Shown: positions 35,600-45,513 of the stretch, one piece after another
Layout of the letters: each line of letters opens with the position of its first letter
Position numbering within the stretch: the first letter of the stretch is position 1
NCBI GenBank assembly: GCA_035653615.1
Contig: DASRBN010000044.1
Location: 124,001-188,000, forward strand
Direction of reading: 5' to 3'
DNA length: 64,000 nt
Source of the DNA: Ktedonobacteraceae bacterium
Lineage (GTDB): Bacteria; Chloroflexota; Ktedonobacteria; Ktedonobacterales; Ktedonobacteraceae
Made by a program: the position numbers and the translations under genes
Notes under the pieces: model-generated
Told to the model about the DNA's origin: nothing
The model's database searches: none
What the model saw: only the letters and a program-made list of their open reading frames with translations

Positions 35600-38185
35600 C
35601 TAGTGTACGGCCTCCAGCACGATTTTTCCGTCCTTCGCGTCGATGTCCACGGTATCGCCGTCACGCACGGTGCCGTCGAGGATGGCGCGGGCAACCCGGT
35701 TCTCCACCTCACGCTGGATGACACGCTTGAGGGGGCGAGCGCCGAACTGCGGATCATAGCCCAGATTCGCCAGCAATTCTTTGGCCCTATCGCTCAAATG
35801 GAGCGTGATGTGGCGCTCGGCCAGGCGCGGGCGCAGGCGATTGACCTGTATTTCCACAATCTGCTTCATCTGATCGCGCGTGATCTGGCGGAAGACAATC
35901 ACCTCGTCAATGCGGTTGATGAACTCAGGCCGGAAGCCCTCCTCACGCAGGCGCTGGCGTACCAGGCGCTCTATGCCCTCCTCGTCCATACCATCGAACT
36001 CATGCAGCCAGGCTGTACCGACGTTGCTGGTCATGATAATGACCGTGTTCTTGAAATCGACTGTGCGACCCTGACCATCGGTCAGACGGCCATCATCGAG
36101 GATTTGTAGCAGCACGTTGAAGACTTCGGGAGCCGCCTTTTCGATCTCATCGAAGAGAATAACGCTATATGGGCGACGGCGCACAGCCTCGGTGAGTTGA
36201 CCTCCTTCTTCATAGCCCACGTAGCCGGGAGGGGCGCCTATCAACCTGGCGACACTGTGCTTTTCCATGTACTCCGACATGTCGATGCGAATGAGTGCGC
36301 GCTCATCGTCGAAGAGAAATTCCGCCAGTGCGCGCGCCAGTTCAGTCTTACCAACGCCGGTTGGACCCAGGAAGATGAAGCTGGCCAATGGACGATTGGG
36401 GTCTTGAAGCCCGGCACGCGAGCGACGGATGGCATCTGAGACGGTACGCAATGCCAGTTCCTGTCCAACCACGCGCTCGCGCAGGCGATCCTCCATCGTG
36501 AGCAACTTCTGCACCTCGGCCTCCATCAACTTGGAGACGGGAATATGCGTCCATTTCGAAACGATCTCGGCGATATCCTCGGCATCGACCTCTTCCTTGA
36601 GCATACGCGCCCCCTTGATGTTGGTCAGCTTCGACTCCATATCCTGGATGCGCCGCTCGAGGTCGGGTATAGTACCATAGCGAAGCTTGGCGGCTTTCTC
36701 GTAGTCATAGGCGCGATCAGCCTTCTCGAGGTCAAGTTGTGCCTGTTCCAACTCCTTCTTCAACTGGCGAATTTGCTCGACAGGCTCTTTTTCACTCTCG
36801 AAAGAGAGGCGCAGGTTGTGCAATTGCTCGCTCAAGTTGGCAATCTCTTGCTCAACTCTGGTGCGACGCTCGCGGCTGGCCGGGTCGGTCTCTTTTTTCA
36901 GCGCTTCCTGCTCGATCTGCAACTGGCGAATGCGGCGGTCCAGGGCATCAATTTCCGCGGGTGTGCTGTCGAGTTCCACGCGGCGGCGGCTGGCGGCTTC
37001 GTCAACCAGGTCGATGGCCTTGTCCGGCAAGAAACGGTCGGTGATGTAGCGATTGGAGAGGATAGCGGCAGCAACCAGCGCGCTATCCGTGATGCGCACG
37101 CCATGATGCACCTCGTAGCGCTGTTTAAGCCCGCGCAGGATACTGATGGTATCCTCGACCGTTGGCTGGTCGACCATCACGGGCTGGAAGCGGCGCTCCA
37201 ACGCGGCGTCCTTCTCAATATGCTTGCGATACTCGTCCAGGGTGGTTGCGCCGATGCAGTGCAGTTCGCCGCGCGCCAGCATGGGCTTCAACATGTTGGA
37301 AGCATCCATCGCGCCCTCAGCAGCTCCCGCGCCTACCAGCGTATGCAGCTCGTCAATAAAAAGGATAATATTACCCTCGGAACTGGTCACTTCTTTGAGT
37401 ACGGCTTTCAGGCGCTCCTCGAACTCGCCACGATACTTGGCGCCTGCCACCAGCGCGCCCAGATCGAGAGTAACGACCTGTTTATCGGCCAGCGTTTTCG
37501 GAACATCGCCGCGCACAATACGCTGGGCCAATCCTTCAACAATCGCGGTTTTGCCCACGCCCGGCTCGCCAATCAGCACGGGATTATTCTTGGTGCGGCG
37601 GCTCAGCACCTGGATGACGCGACGAATCTCTTCATCTCGCCCGATTACCGGATCGAGCTTGCCCTGCTCCGCCAGTTGCGTCAGGTTGCGGCCATATTTC
37701 TCTAACGCCTGATATTTGCCCTCGGGATTTTGATCGGTCACACGCTGCGCCCCGCGAATCGATGTAAGGGCCTTCAAAACATTATCGCGTGTCAGGCCTG
37801 CCGCCCTTAATGCTCGCTGCACAGGCCCATCGCCGGTATTGAACATGGCGAGCAAGAGATGCTCCACGCTCAGATATTCATCGTGGAAATTGTTCATTTC
37901 CTGCCACGCATCGTCCAATAGCTTGCGCAGGCGCGGCGAAATGCTCGGCTCGCTGCCACCATAGGCACGCGGCATGCGCTCAATATCGTTCGTAATCATA
38001 CGCTGCGCCGCGGCCAGGTCGCCGTTTACCTTGGCGATGATCTGCTGCGTTACGCCGCCTTCCTGATCCAGCAGCGCCGCAAGCAGGTGTTCGACCTCTA
38101 TCTGACTGTTATTGTATTGCTTTGCTAACTCGTTTGCCTGAGTTATAGCCTCTCGTGCCTTTTCAGTGAATCGTTCAACTTTCAT
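35600..38185 (-). CDS. clpB: ATP-dependent disaggregase ClpB
   Basis: 861 residues, normal length. The N-domain ([15 protein letters not shown]) leads to AAA-1 with [14 protein letters not shown] and [14 protein letters not shown]. The middle coiled-coil domain (about 400-520) sets it apart from ClpA/ClpC. AAA-2 follows with [29 protein letters not shown], and [21 protein letters not shown]. It resolves protein aggregates with DnaK after stress. No CIRCE element is seen upstream; instead a 26-bp piece of an IS end lies at 38248-38273. A hairpin follows the stop. Confidence 0.97.
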   Translation of the reverse strand: MKVERFTEKAREAITQANELAKQYNNSQIEVEHLLAALLDQEGGVTQQIIAKVNGDLAAAQRMITNDIERMPRAYGGSEPSISPRLRKLLDDAWQEMNNFHDEYLSVEHLLLAMFNTGDGPVQRALRAAGLTRDNVLKALTSIRGAQRVTDQNPEGKYQALEKYGRNLTQLAEQGKLDPVIGRDEEIRRVIQVLSRRTKNNPVLIGEPGVGKTAIVEGLAQRIVRGDVPKTLADKQVVTLDLGALVAGAKYRGEFEERLKAVLKEVTSSEGNIILFIDELHTLVGAGAAEGAMDASNMLKPMLARGELHCIGATTLDEYRKHIEKDAALERRFQPVMVDQPTVEDTISILRGLKQRYEVHHGVRITDSALVAAAILSNRYITDRFLPDKAIDLVDEAASRRRVELDSTPAEIDALDRRIRQLQIEQEALKKETDPASRERRTRVEQEIANLSEQLHNLRLSFESEKEPVEQIRQLKKELEQAQLDLEKADRAYDYEKAAKLRYGTIPDLERRIQDMESKLTNIKGARMLKEEVDAEDIAEIVSKWTHIPVSKLMEAEVQKLLTMEDRLRERVVGQELALRTVSDAIRRSRAGLQDPNRPLASFIFLGPTGVGKTELARALAEFLFDDERALIRIDMSEYMEKHSVARLIGAPPGYVGYEEGGQLTEAVRRRPYSVILFDEIEKAAPEVFNVLLQILDDGRLTDGQGRTVDFKNTVIIMTSNVGTAWLHEFDGMDEEGIERLVRQRLREEGFRPEFINRIDEVIVFRQITRDQMKQIVEIQVNRLRPRLAERHITLHLSDRAKELLANLGYDPQFGARPLKRVIQREVENRVARAILDGTVRDGDTVDIDAKDGKIVLEAVH

Positions 38186-38247
38186 AGTCTGCCTCCCATA
38201 ATCTATCCTTCATAGTGCATCTTCTATGATATTCTAATAGTTTACTT

Positions 38248-38273
38248 AGTGCTTATCCGAAAACCTCTACTTT
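38248..38273 (-). repeat. IS5-type end fragment upstream of clpB
   Basis: The reverse complement is identical over 26 nt to 50420-50445, which spans the last codons of the IS5-type transposase and its 3' flank. No other part of the IS is present here. The rest of 38186-38333 holds no clear sigma-70 promoter. Confidence 0.7.
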
Positions 38274-38333
38274 TTATGCACTCAGCATTCTATGAGGGAA
38301 AAGAGGTCAATCTGAACGTGCTTCTTTTTGCCC

Positions 38334-39017
38334 CTATCGCTCAGGATTGAGCAGGCCACGTTCTATGGCGAGAGCAACGGCTGAAGCGCGCGAATCTACT
38401 CCGAGTTTGGCGTAGATGCTGGCAAGATGGGCTCCCACTGTGCGGATACTGATACCTAAACGAGCGGCTATTTCTTTGCTGCGTTCTCCGCGCGCTACTC
38501 TCTGAAGAATTTCTCGTTCTCGCTCGGTCAGTTCCATGCCTGGAACTGTGTCCAAAGAAGGCGTTGCATCTTTCGCTTGCGATGACGTCAGCGCAAACAC
38601 ACGCGCCAGCATTTTCGGTTGGAGGAGCACTTCACCACGCGCTGCTGCCCGGATCGCATGAAAAAGTGTTTCACGATTGGTGTCTTTTAGAAGATAGCCG
38701 CAGGCACCTGAGCGCAGTCCACGCACCATCAGATCATCTTCGTTGTACGTGGTCAGGATAACTACCGCAATCTGCGGCCAGGTGTTGCGAATATGCGCAA
38801 TGGCCTCCAACCCATCCATGCCCGGCATCCGCAGGTCCATCAGGACCACATCTGGTTGGCATTCCTCCACCACGCGTAGCGCCGTTGCACCATCCGCCGC
38901 GTCTCCGACCAGAGTAAACCCTTCTCCTGCCAGTTCCAACATCATACGTAAGCCCTCCCTGACCACCAGGTGATCATCGACAACCACCACGCGAATGACC
39001 TCTTGCTCATTGCTCAT
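38334..39017 (-). CDS. NarL/FixJ-type response regulator
   Basis: 227 residues from ATG 39017, which has GGAGGT 7 nt upstream; a longer open frame to 39191 lies inside the kinase gene. The receiver has VVVDDHLVVREG, phospho-acceptor Asp in VLMDLRMPGMDG and Lys in YLLKDT. The LuxR helix-turn-helix is LTEREREILQRVARGERSKE. It overlaps the kinase gene by 11 nt, so translation is coupled. The two-component pair diverges from the duplicated ABC locus at 40627, a likely target. Confidence 0.93.
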   Translation of the reverse strand: MSNEQEVIRVVVVDDHLVVREGLRMMLELAGEGFTLVGDAADGATALRVVEECQPDVVLMDLRMPGMDGLEAIAHIRNTWPQIAVVILTTYNEDDLMVRGLRSGACGYLLKDTNRETLFHAIRAAARGEVLLQPKMLARVFALTSSQAKDATPSLDTVPGMELTEREREILQRVARGERSKEIAARLGISIRTVGAHLASIYAKLGVDSRASAVALAIERGLLNPER

Positions 39018-40329
39018 CACATCTACCTCCCTCTGTTCCCAGAAGTCGCAAGCGAATGGTGGTTCCCTTGCCCGGAGCACTGATAATCTGAAGGTGCCCT
39101 TGCAGCAAGCGCGCGCGTTCGCGCAATCCAAGCAAGCCATAATGACCGGCCTGCCGCACCGCAGCTTCCGGGTCGAAACCAATCCCATCATCTCCTATCT
39201 CAAACGTGCATCCCTGTTGATCACAGTTCGCGCAGATCCAGGCTCGCGTGGCCTGCGCATGGCGCGTAATGTTCATCAGGCCCTCAGCAACCAAGCGCAG
39301 GAGATGCTCATGTAAAGCAGGCGGAAGCAACAGCGTTTCCGGCAGAGAGCAGGCACAGACGATACCAGTGGCGGAGGTAAAGCGTTGGATTTCGTCCTGG
39401 ACTGCCTGGAAAAAGCTTTGCGTGTTCTGCGTTTCGGCGCGCAAATCCTCGATTGCCGCGCGCGCCTCTGTGATCGTGGCCCGTGCGCGTGTCATCGCCT
39501 GTTGCACAATGGCTTGTGCCTGATTGGCTTGCTGTTTGAGTAACAGGGCATCGACCGTCTCCAGTTGCATGGTCAAACCAACCAGCCCCTGGGCCAGTAT
39601 ATCATGCAGTTCGCGCGCCATGCGCTGGCGTTCTGCCATCAATGTAAGATCTTCGACCTGAGCCGCATATTCCTCCAACTGCTTGTGGGTGGCTTCCAAC
39701 TGGTCGTGCGTCGTCTTGAGTTCCGCGTGGGCGCTTTCCAGTTCTCGCAGCATTGCCTGGTCCCTCTGGTGCGCTCGGCCCTGCTGGATATAGAGCAAGA
39801 CGCACGCGATGACAAACAAGATCAGCGTTGTACTCCCAGTTAAGATGCTGGTCAATTTATTCACAGCCCCAGAGCTCAGGATGGATACAATCTGCGTTCC
39901 CTGGGCCAGGCCAAAGAGGAGAAGGCAGCCCGCTCCTACCAGAATCGCCAGGCGTGTTTGCTTGAGCAGAGTAATGGCCTCAATGGTGAGCGCAAGACAG
40001 AGGCCAGGGATCGCACTCTCAGCCTGGGCCAGAAAAAAGATCAGAAGCACAAGTCCTCCCTGCGCGAGAAAAGAGAGCAGGAGATCCCAGTTTTTGCGTA
40101 AAGAGAATGCACCCCAGTGTAGCCCGGCATGCACGACCATCAGGAGTGTAAAAAGGATCAGGTTAAACTGAGGACCACTTACGGCTCCTGGGGGCACCTT
40201 GCCAGGATTCTGGCTCTGGCCTGGCAAAGCTGTTTGCAAGGTTTGAATATAGACCAGCACTATCCACAAAAGGAGAAGCCAGCGCAAGGGAGATGTTTGA
40301 TTGCTGCTCATGTGTGTGTGTTCTCTCAT
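39007..40329 (-). CDS. NarX/LiaS-type sensor histidine kinase
   Basis: 440 residues from ATG 40329 (AGAGGA, 8 nt). Six membrane helices with very short loops form the sensor. A coiled coil (about 205-250, ELESAHAELKTTHDQLEATH) leads to the HisKA_3 domain with RELHDILAQGLVGL (phospho-His). The ATPase domain has EGLMNITRHAQA (intact N-box), GDDGIGFDP and GLLGLRERA. Lack of an extracellular domain suggests sensing within the membrane or through a partner such as the neighbouring ABC permeases. Cognate regulator directly downstream. Confidence 0.92.
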   Translation of the reverse strand: MREHTHMSSNQTSPLRWLLLLWIVLVYIQTLQTALPGQSQNPGKVPPGAVSGPQFNLILFTLLMVVHAGLHWGAFSLRKNWDLLLSFLAQGGLVLLIFFLAQAESAIPGLCLALTIEAITLLKQTRLAILVGAGCLLLFGLAQGTQIVSILSSGAVNKLTSILTGSTTLILFVIACVLLYIQQGRAHQRDQAMLRELESAHAELKTTHDQLEATHKQLEEYAAQVEDLTLMAERQRMARELHDILAQGLVGLTMQLETVDALLLKQQANQAQAIVQQAMTRARATITEARAAIEDLRAETQNTQSFFQAVQDEIQRFTSATGIVCACSLPETLLLPPALHEHLLRLVAEGLMNITRHAQATRAWICANCDQQGCTFEIGDDGIGFDPEAAVRQAGHYGLLGLRERARLLQGHLQIISAPGKGTTIRLRLLGTEGGRCDEQ

Positions 40330-40411
40330 CAGTGTTTTCCTCTGTAGCCCGACCACGCTCTGACTCTCTTTCAAATACTTTCTGGTCTCGCCTCAGCCTC
40401 TCACCTGTTCA

Positions 40412-40440
40412 AGTATAACATGGCTGGCTGGATAGCACAA
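40412..40440 (-). promoter_or_regulatory. Promoter of the two-component operon
   Basis: Minus strand: TTGTGC (40440-40435), 17 nt, TATACT (40417-40412), with an extra TG before the -10. It lies 83 nt before the kinase start. No matching promoter could be assigned to the divergent ABC gene in 40441-40626. Confidence 0.6.
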
Positions 40441-40626
40441 CAGCCATTTCAGCAGCTTTGTTCGCCGAAACTACCTATGCCTCTTTCGGCAATTTTTGTT
40501 GCCCGGTTTACCGAGACGCGTGTGCCGGAAATGCTGATGTCAGGGATCTGAGAGAGAGATAGACTGGTTTCAACAAGCAGAAGCCAGGGATGAAACTATA
40601 TGGCCTTGCAAAAGGGGAAAGAATTT

Positions 40627-43600
40627 ATGACACAGGCGATCCTGCCAATGACATTAGTTGTCGGCATATTCTTGCTACTAGGAGCGATGATTTACCTGGG
40701 CGTGCGTAACCCGGTCTTGCTGCGTCTGGGGTTGCGCAATACGCTGCGCCATCCTACCCAGTCACTGATCATCATCGCCGGTCTGGTGCTTTCGACCGGG
40801 CTGATTACTACGTTCATTGCGCTTCCTGACAGTCTCAACGCTTCAACCGTGGCTGATCGGCTGGCACGAGTTGGATACGTGGATGAGGCTGTCACCGGTC
40901 CGCTGACCCAGGATCAGGTGACACAAGCTCTGACAGGCCTGGGAAGGCTATCGCAGGTACAGGCGGCAACAACAGCCTTTCTTCAAGGGGCAACGGTGAC
41001 CTCCGAGCGGACGCAGGTTTCCTTTGGCAATCAATCTGCTGATGGCCTGTATCTCCTGGCAGTCCCGCCGGCATTTGACCAAGTCTATGGACCTATTACT
41101 GACAACCAGGGTCATGCACTTCATTTTGCAGACCTGCGCCCTGGCGATGTGTTCATCAGTAATACGTTGGCCCAGCGTTTTGATATTCGCCCTGGAGATC
41201 GTCTTCAGATGAAACAGCATGGCCTGGTGGGTACATTTCCTGGCGCGGTACGGGCTATTCTTTCCCATGATCTGGTGTTGACTTCGGCTGAGCTTGCCGG
41301 CAATGCCGCGTTGCCCGAGGTCATTGTGTCCACGGCAACGATGCAACAGGTGTTTGCGCAGCGCTATCATCTGTCCTTTGTTCCCAATCTCTTGTGCGTG
41401 AAGAATGTCGGTTCGGGGGGCCTGGATGATAGTGGACCTGGTGGCAGCCGCAGCCAGGCCGTGCTTCACGTGTTGCAATCGATTTTCAGGGTGGCTCCCG
41501 TCGATACCTCGAACCCGGAGATTACGCGTTCCTCCACCGATCTGACCAACGTCAGCATCCATCCACTCAAACCCGGCGCGGTCACATTCCAGGGATCGGA
41601 GAGCTTCGCAGGCAACGTCTCCCTGGTCCCGATTCTCAGCGACAAACTGGAACTGAGCCTCTCCCCTGCGGCGCGGCAGCTTTTTCTTTTGCTCCCGACG
41701 TTCTCCTGTTTGCTGGTGGTGGCAGGCATCTTGTTGCAGATCCTGCTCAGCCTGCTGTTGGCAGTAGAGCGACGGATGGAGCTGGGCATGTGCCGCGCCA
41801 TTGGGTTACAACGTCGTCACCTGGTCTATGCCCTGCTGATCGAGGGGTGTGGCTACGGCGTGGGAGCCTCGTTGTTTGGCGTCGGACTGGGGATTGCAGT
41901 CCTGGCACTGGAACTGGTTGTGCTTGGACAGGCTCCCACCCTTTTTGATCCGAATGTGCCTATTCATACGGGACGTATTGGGCTTTTCCTGTCTGTGAGC
42001 TGGCAAAGCATCGTGACGGCCTGGAGTATCGGGGTGCTGCTCACCGTTGCTGTTGTGGGGATCTGCTCCATCTGGATAAGCCGCGCGAACATTGTCGCAG
42101 CGTTGCGCGACCTGGATGATCCGCCCACAGCGCGCATTCCACTCCAGATGATGGTGCGAGCTCTCAGATGGCAGTTCTTCGATGCCGCTGGAGAGCTGCT
42201 GCCGGAGACGCCAGCAAAGCGCCATGCTCGGCTGCTCGGAATGGCTGGCCAGATCATGTGGGAACTGTGCGCGCGGGGCGTGCTTCCTCTCATTCTCGGT
42301 TTTCTCTGCTTTGAAGCAAACATCCTGCAGGAACCGCCAAACGCCTGGCTGCAACTGTCGAGTATGGCACTGTTTATCGCTGGCGGGGGACTGCTTGCCA
42401 ACTGGGCCCTGTCCCAGTTCGATCTGGCACCATCTCTGGTACACCGGATTAGCTTCAGTCTCATAGGCCTGGGATGGCTCGCCCTGGGGCTTCAAGCGGG
42501 TATGACGCTCTTTGTGCAGGCCTTCGCTCCCACCGAAGCAGTTTTAGCCCGTGGCTCGTCTGTCGAGCAACAGCCCGTGCTCCAGACGCTCCTGGTGCTC
42601 TTTCTTCCCCTGCTAGGAGAGGTGATTCTCGTGATGAGCAACGCTGATCTGCTCGTGGGCGCGCTCTCCCTGCTCGTGCGCTGTATCCGCAGGTTGGCCC
42701 CACTCAGTCGTCTCAGCCTGGTCTATCCACTCACCTTCCGTTTCCGGGTGGGAGTGACTGTCTTGCTCCTCGCGCTGATTACGTTTCTGGTGCAACTGCT
42801 GGCGGTGAACAATCTGAGCGCCATTCAACAAACGCAACTGCCGTTGACGACCGGGAATTTTCAGCTCGAACTTTCCACCACTGATCCACAGGCAAGCCAG
42901 ATGCTGGGACCACAGCTCCTCGCGACTCCGACCACGCTGCGACAGGATATTGCCGTTGCAACACAAATGCGCTTCCTGTACAGCCCGACCGGCCCTACAA
43001 CACCTATCGTGCTCCTTCCCGGCCATCCTACCTACGGCTCTGGCTATCCGCCAATGGTCGTGGATGCGACCTACCTGTCGCAAACCACGATGCCGATGTA
43101 CGCGCGTGCGCAGGGATACACTTCAGACCAGCAGGTGTGGGCAGCAGTGCGTGATCAGCCGGGTGACGTGGTCATGCACTACCAGGATGGCCTAGGGCTT
43201 CCGGCAAGGAATGGATTTGCGCCCTTTGGCGTGGATATTCCTGGTAGCGCGGCTCCAGGTGCCACCCACCACCGGGTCACGGTGGTTGGGATCGTGGCGG
43301 GCAATACACACTGGCCAACGATTTTCCTCTCGCAGAGAACAGCGGCAGCGATGGTTATGCACCCCTCGTCCTGGGTCTATTACTACTTCCGGTTTCAGCC
43401 AGGAGTCAGTGCCGATCAGGTGATCAGTGATCTGCACCGCACGCTGCCCCTTTCCGCATATAGTGTAGAACTTCGCCCACTGGAGGAAACTGATCAGAAT
43501 GCCTACACGGCCAGTCTTACCTCGTTTTTGTCGAGCTACCTGGCCATGGGCCTGCTCTTTGGCGCTTTCTCTATCGGAGTGATTACGAGTCGGGCAGTCG

Positions 43601-43899
43601 TCGAACGCCGCCAGCAGATCGGGATGCTGCGCGCGCTGGGCTTTTCTCGCGGCCTTGTCCGGCGCTCGTTTCTGCTCGAAGCGAGTTTTCTCATCACCCT
43701 CGGCTTAGTCATCGGAACTATTCTAGCCTGGTGGCTCTATATCCAGGTTGCCCACGCGGCCTCACTGAGTGTTGCGATCCCACCTGTCCCTGTAGTGGTG
43801 CTCTTGATCGGCAGTTACCTTGTAGCCTTTGGCTGCATCGTCCTGCCCGCGCGGTACGCTTCGCGCATTCCCCCCGCTGAGGCTCTGCGCTATGAATAG
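40627..43899 (+). CDS. Giant FtsX-type ABC permease, copy 1
   Basis: 1090 residues from ATG 40627 (AAAGGGG, 9 nt); this start also matches the length of the second copy better than ATG 40600. One helix near the N-terminus is followed by RLGLRNTLRHPTQSLII, a large extracellular domain, FtsX helices, a short soluble stretch (NIVAALRDLDDPP), further helices, a second extracellular domain and a final FtsX set with [20 protein letters not shown]. It ends [13 protein letters not shown], exactly as in copy 2. Together with the ATPase at 44704 it should form a MacB-like export or signalling complex. Confidence 0.88.
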   Translation: MTQAILPMTLVVGIFLLLGAMIYLGVRNPVLLRLGLRNTLRHPTQSLIIIAGLVLSTGLITTFIALPDSLNASTVADRLARVGYVDEAVTGPLTQDQVTQALTGLGRLSQVQAATTAFLQGATVTSERTQVSFGNQSADGLYLLAVPPAFDQVYGPITDNQGHALHFADLRPGDVFISNTLAQRFDIRPGDRLQMKQHGLVGTFPGAVRAILSHDLVLTSAELAGNAALPEVIVSTATMQQVFAQRYHLSFVPNLLCVKNVGSGGLDDSGPGGSRSQAVLHVLQSIFRVAPVDTSNPEITRSSTDLTNVSIHPLKPGAVTFQGSESFAGNVSLVPILSDKLELSLSPAARQLFLLLPTFSCLLVVAGILLQILLSLLLAVERRMELGMCRAIGLQRRHLVYALLIEGCGYGVGASLFGVGLGIAVLALELVVLGQAPTLFDPNVPIHTGRIGLFLSVSWQSIVTAWSIGVLLTVAVVGICSIWISRANIVAALRDLDDPPTARIPLQMMVRALRWQFFDAAGELLPETPAKRHARLLGMAGQIMWELCARGVLPLILGFLCFEANILQEPPNAWLQLSSMALFIAGGGLLANWALSQFDLAPSLVHRISFSLIGLGWLALGLQAGMTLFVQAFAPTEAVLARGSSVEQQPVLQTLLVLFLPLLGEVILVMSNADLLVGALSLLVRCIRRLAPLSRLSLVYPLTFRFRVGVTVLLLALITFLVQLLAVNNLSAIQQTQLPLTTGNFQLELSTTDPQASQMLGPQLLATPTTLRQDIAVATQMRFLYSPTGPTTPIVLLPGHPTYGSGYPPMVVDATYLSQTTMPMYARAQGYTSDQQVWAAVRDQPGDVVMHYQDGLGLPARNGFAPFGVDIPGSAAPGATHHRVTVVGIVAGNTHWPTIFLSQRTAAAMVMHPSSWVYYYFRFQPGVSADQVISDLHRTLPLSAYSVELRPLEETDQNAYTASLTSFLSSYLAMGLLFGAFSIGVITSRAVVERRQQIGMLRALGFSRGLVRRSFLLEASFLITLGLVIGTILAWWLYIQVAHAASLSVAIPPVPVVVLLIGSYLVAFGCIVLPARYASRIPPAEALRYE

Positions 43900-43945
43900 A
43901 AACATGAACAATGAAAATGCTGAAAAACGAGGAGATAATAATTCC

Positions 43946-44590
43946 ATGCGTGATAACAACAAAATCCTGAAAGAACAACCGGCTTTGCAGCTCTCACAGC
44001 AGAATGGCTCACCGGCGCGACCGCGACGTGGAGGCTTCATCTTGCTCATCATCCTGGCGGCAATGGTCATTCTCGGTGCCGGTGGCTTGATGCTCTGGCA
44101 AGCATCCATGTACCCGGCTGCACCGTCCCCCGGCACAACAAAAAACGTCCAGGCAGGCTCATCGACAAACGCTGCTGGGCCAGGAAAAGGTCCTGGTGGA
44201 ACAATCCAGGCAACTGTGCTGGGCCAGAATGACCCGCCAATCTACTGGGAGACCATTCAAACGCAATTTGCTCAGGGCATCCATCTGAGTGTGGCTCAAA
44301 CACAACAGGAGCTTCAAGCTGCCAATGCCCAGGCAAAATCGCAGCAGAGCGCAGATCCAGGCGCGGCAGTCGCTATAGTAGCGCAGCAGCAGGGCATTTC
44401 GACCGACCAACTGCGCCAGATTGAGATTGGAGCGATTCAACAGGGCTGCGCACAACTGGTTCGCCAGGGCGCGCTAACTCAGCAGCAGGCCGATCAACGC
44501 GTGCGGACCGTGCAAAGCTGGGATCAGAATGCCTTAAACCAGTATATTCTGTACGCCTTTTCCACCAATCAAAATACTCAGAAGCACTAG
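43946..44590 (+). CDS. Membrane-anchored accessory protein of the ABC locus, copy 1
   Basis: 214 residues from ATG 43946; in-frame ATGs at 43892 and 43904 exist, but this one matches the paralogue's N-terminus. A cytoplasmic tail (PARPRRGG), one helix (FILLIILAAMVILGAGGLML) and an extracellular part with a Gly/Pro/Thr linker precede a conserved block. That block is YWETIQTQFAQGIHLSVAQT, then DPGAAVAIVAQQQGISTDQL, one Cys in QQGCAQLV, and a closing WDQNALNQYILYAF. No known family was recognised. The same block ends the protein at 48792, and each lies directly after a permease, so they are likely extracellular partners of the permeases. Confidence 0.72.
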   Translation: MRDNNKILKEQPALQLSQQNGSPARPRRGGFILLIILAAMVILGAGGLMLWQASMYPAAPSPGTTKNVQAGSSTNAAGPGKGPGGTIQATVLGQNDPPIYWETIQTQFAQGIHLSVAQTQQELQAANAQAKSQQSADPGAAVAIVAQQQGISTDQLRQIEIGAIQQGCAQLVRQGALTQQQADQRVRTVQSWDQNALNQYILYAFSTNQNTQKH

Positions 44591-44603
44591 GAGCCGAGCC
44601 GCA

Positions 44604-44659
44604 GGCAAGCGGCGGCTCTCTATTCCAGAAAAGATTAGCATAGAGAGCGGCTGCTTGCC
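44604..44659 (+). terminator. Inverted repeat between accessory gene and ATPase gene
   Basis: Arms of 20 nt (44604-44623 and 44640-44659) pair at 18 of 20 positions around a 16-nt loop, 13 nt after the stop. No T-tract; it may trim or attenuate the transcript before the ATPase gene. Confidence 0.5.
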
Positions 44660-44703
44660 CGACTCTCTTACTGATCGATCACACAGATAAAGGGGCATGT
44701 TTC

Positions 44704-45513
44704 ATGAAAGCAGAACAGGCATCACCGATTGGATTCACGAATACAAGTCAGAGCCAGGTTGAGGCCATCCAGGTTTGCAAAATCTATGATACAGGCAAAC
44801 TCAAAGTCGAGGCGCTCAAAGGGGTGAGCTTGCACATTCGGCGAGGGGAAGTGGTCGCGATTATGGGACCAAGCGGCTGTGGTAAGACCACGTTATTGAA
44901 CTGTCTGAGCGGCCTTGACACTGTGAGTTCGGGTACGGTGAAAATCGCCGGGCAGGATATCCGCGCCCTGTCCGATCGGGAATTGACCGCGTTTCGCGCT
45001 CGCGAAATGGGTTTCGTCTTCCAGACGTACAACTTACTGCCCGTGCTCACCGGGCTGGAAAATGTCGAGCTTCCTCTGCTGGTGAGCGGCGTTTCTCCCA
45101 GGGAAGCCCGCGCGCGCGCCAGAGCGAGCATCGAGCAGGTGGGACTGCTCGATTGGGCACGGCACCGGCCTGCAGAGATGAGCGGCGGTCAGCGCCAGCG
45201 CTTTGCCATTGCGCGCGCGCTGGCCACGATGCCCTCAATCGTGTGGGCCGATGAGCCGACCGGGGCGCTGGACAGCGCGACCAGTCAGGAGATTATTGAT
45301 CTGATGCTCCATCTCAATCGCGAGCATGACCTGACCTTCGTCTGGGTGACGCATGCCATGGAGGTGGCCCAGCAGGCTCATCGCCTGGTCACGATGCGCG
45401 ATGGGCGGATCGAGGATGATCGCCGATTGCAGGACGAGAGCCCCGGACCTTTCGCCACAGAAATGACTCGTGTCACAGGCGTCAGGCAGGAAAGTGAGGG
45501 CAAGCATGAATAA
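44704..45513 (+). CDS. MacB/LolD-type ABC ATPase serving two permeases
   Basis: 269 residues with Walker [12 protein letters not shown]-loop [11 protein letters not shown], signature MSGGQRQR, Walker [14 protein letters not shown] and H-loop VTHAMEV. It is the only ATPase in the locus. The stop overlaps the start of the second permease gene (ATGAATAA), so translation is coupled. A homodimer of this protein with a heterodimer of the two permeases would be a complete transporter. Confidence 0.93.
   Translation: MKAEQASPIGFTNTSQSQVEAIQVCKIYDTGKLKVEALKGVSLHIRRGEVVAIMGPSGCGKTTLLNCLSGLDTVSSGTVKIAGQDIRALSDRELTAFRAREMGFVFQTYNLLPVLTGLENVELPLLVSGVSPREARARARASIEQVGLLDWARHRPAEMSGGQRQRFAIARALATMPSIVWADEPTGALDSATSQEIIDLMLHLNREHDLTFVWVTHAMEVAQQAHRLVTMRDGRIEDDRRLQDESPGPFATEMTRVTGVRQESEGKHE

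Noticed and set aside
36545-37705. 386-codon plus-strand frame opposite clpB
   Set aside because: Antisense shadow of clpB; no SD, no domain, and the clpB frame is intact.
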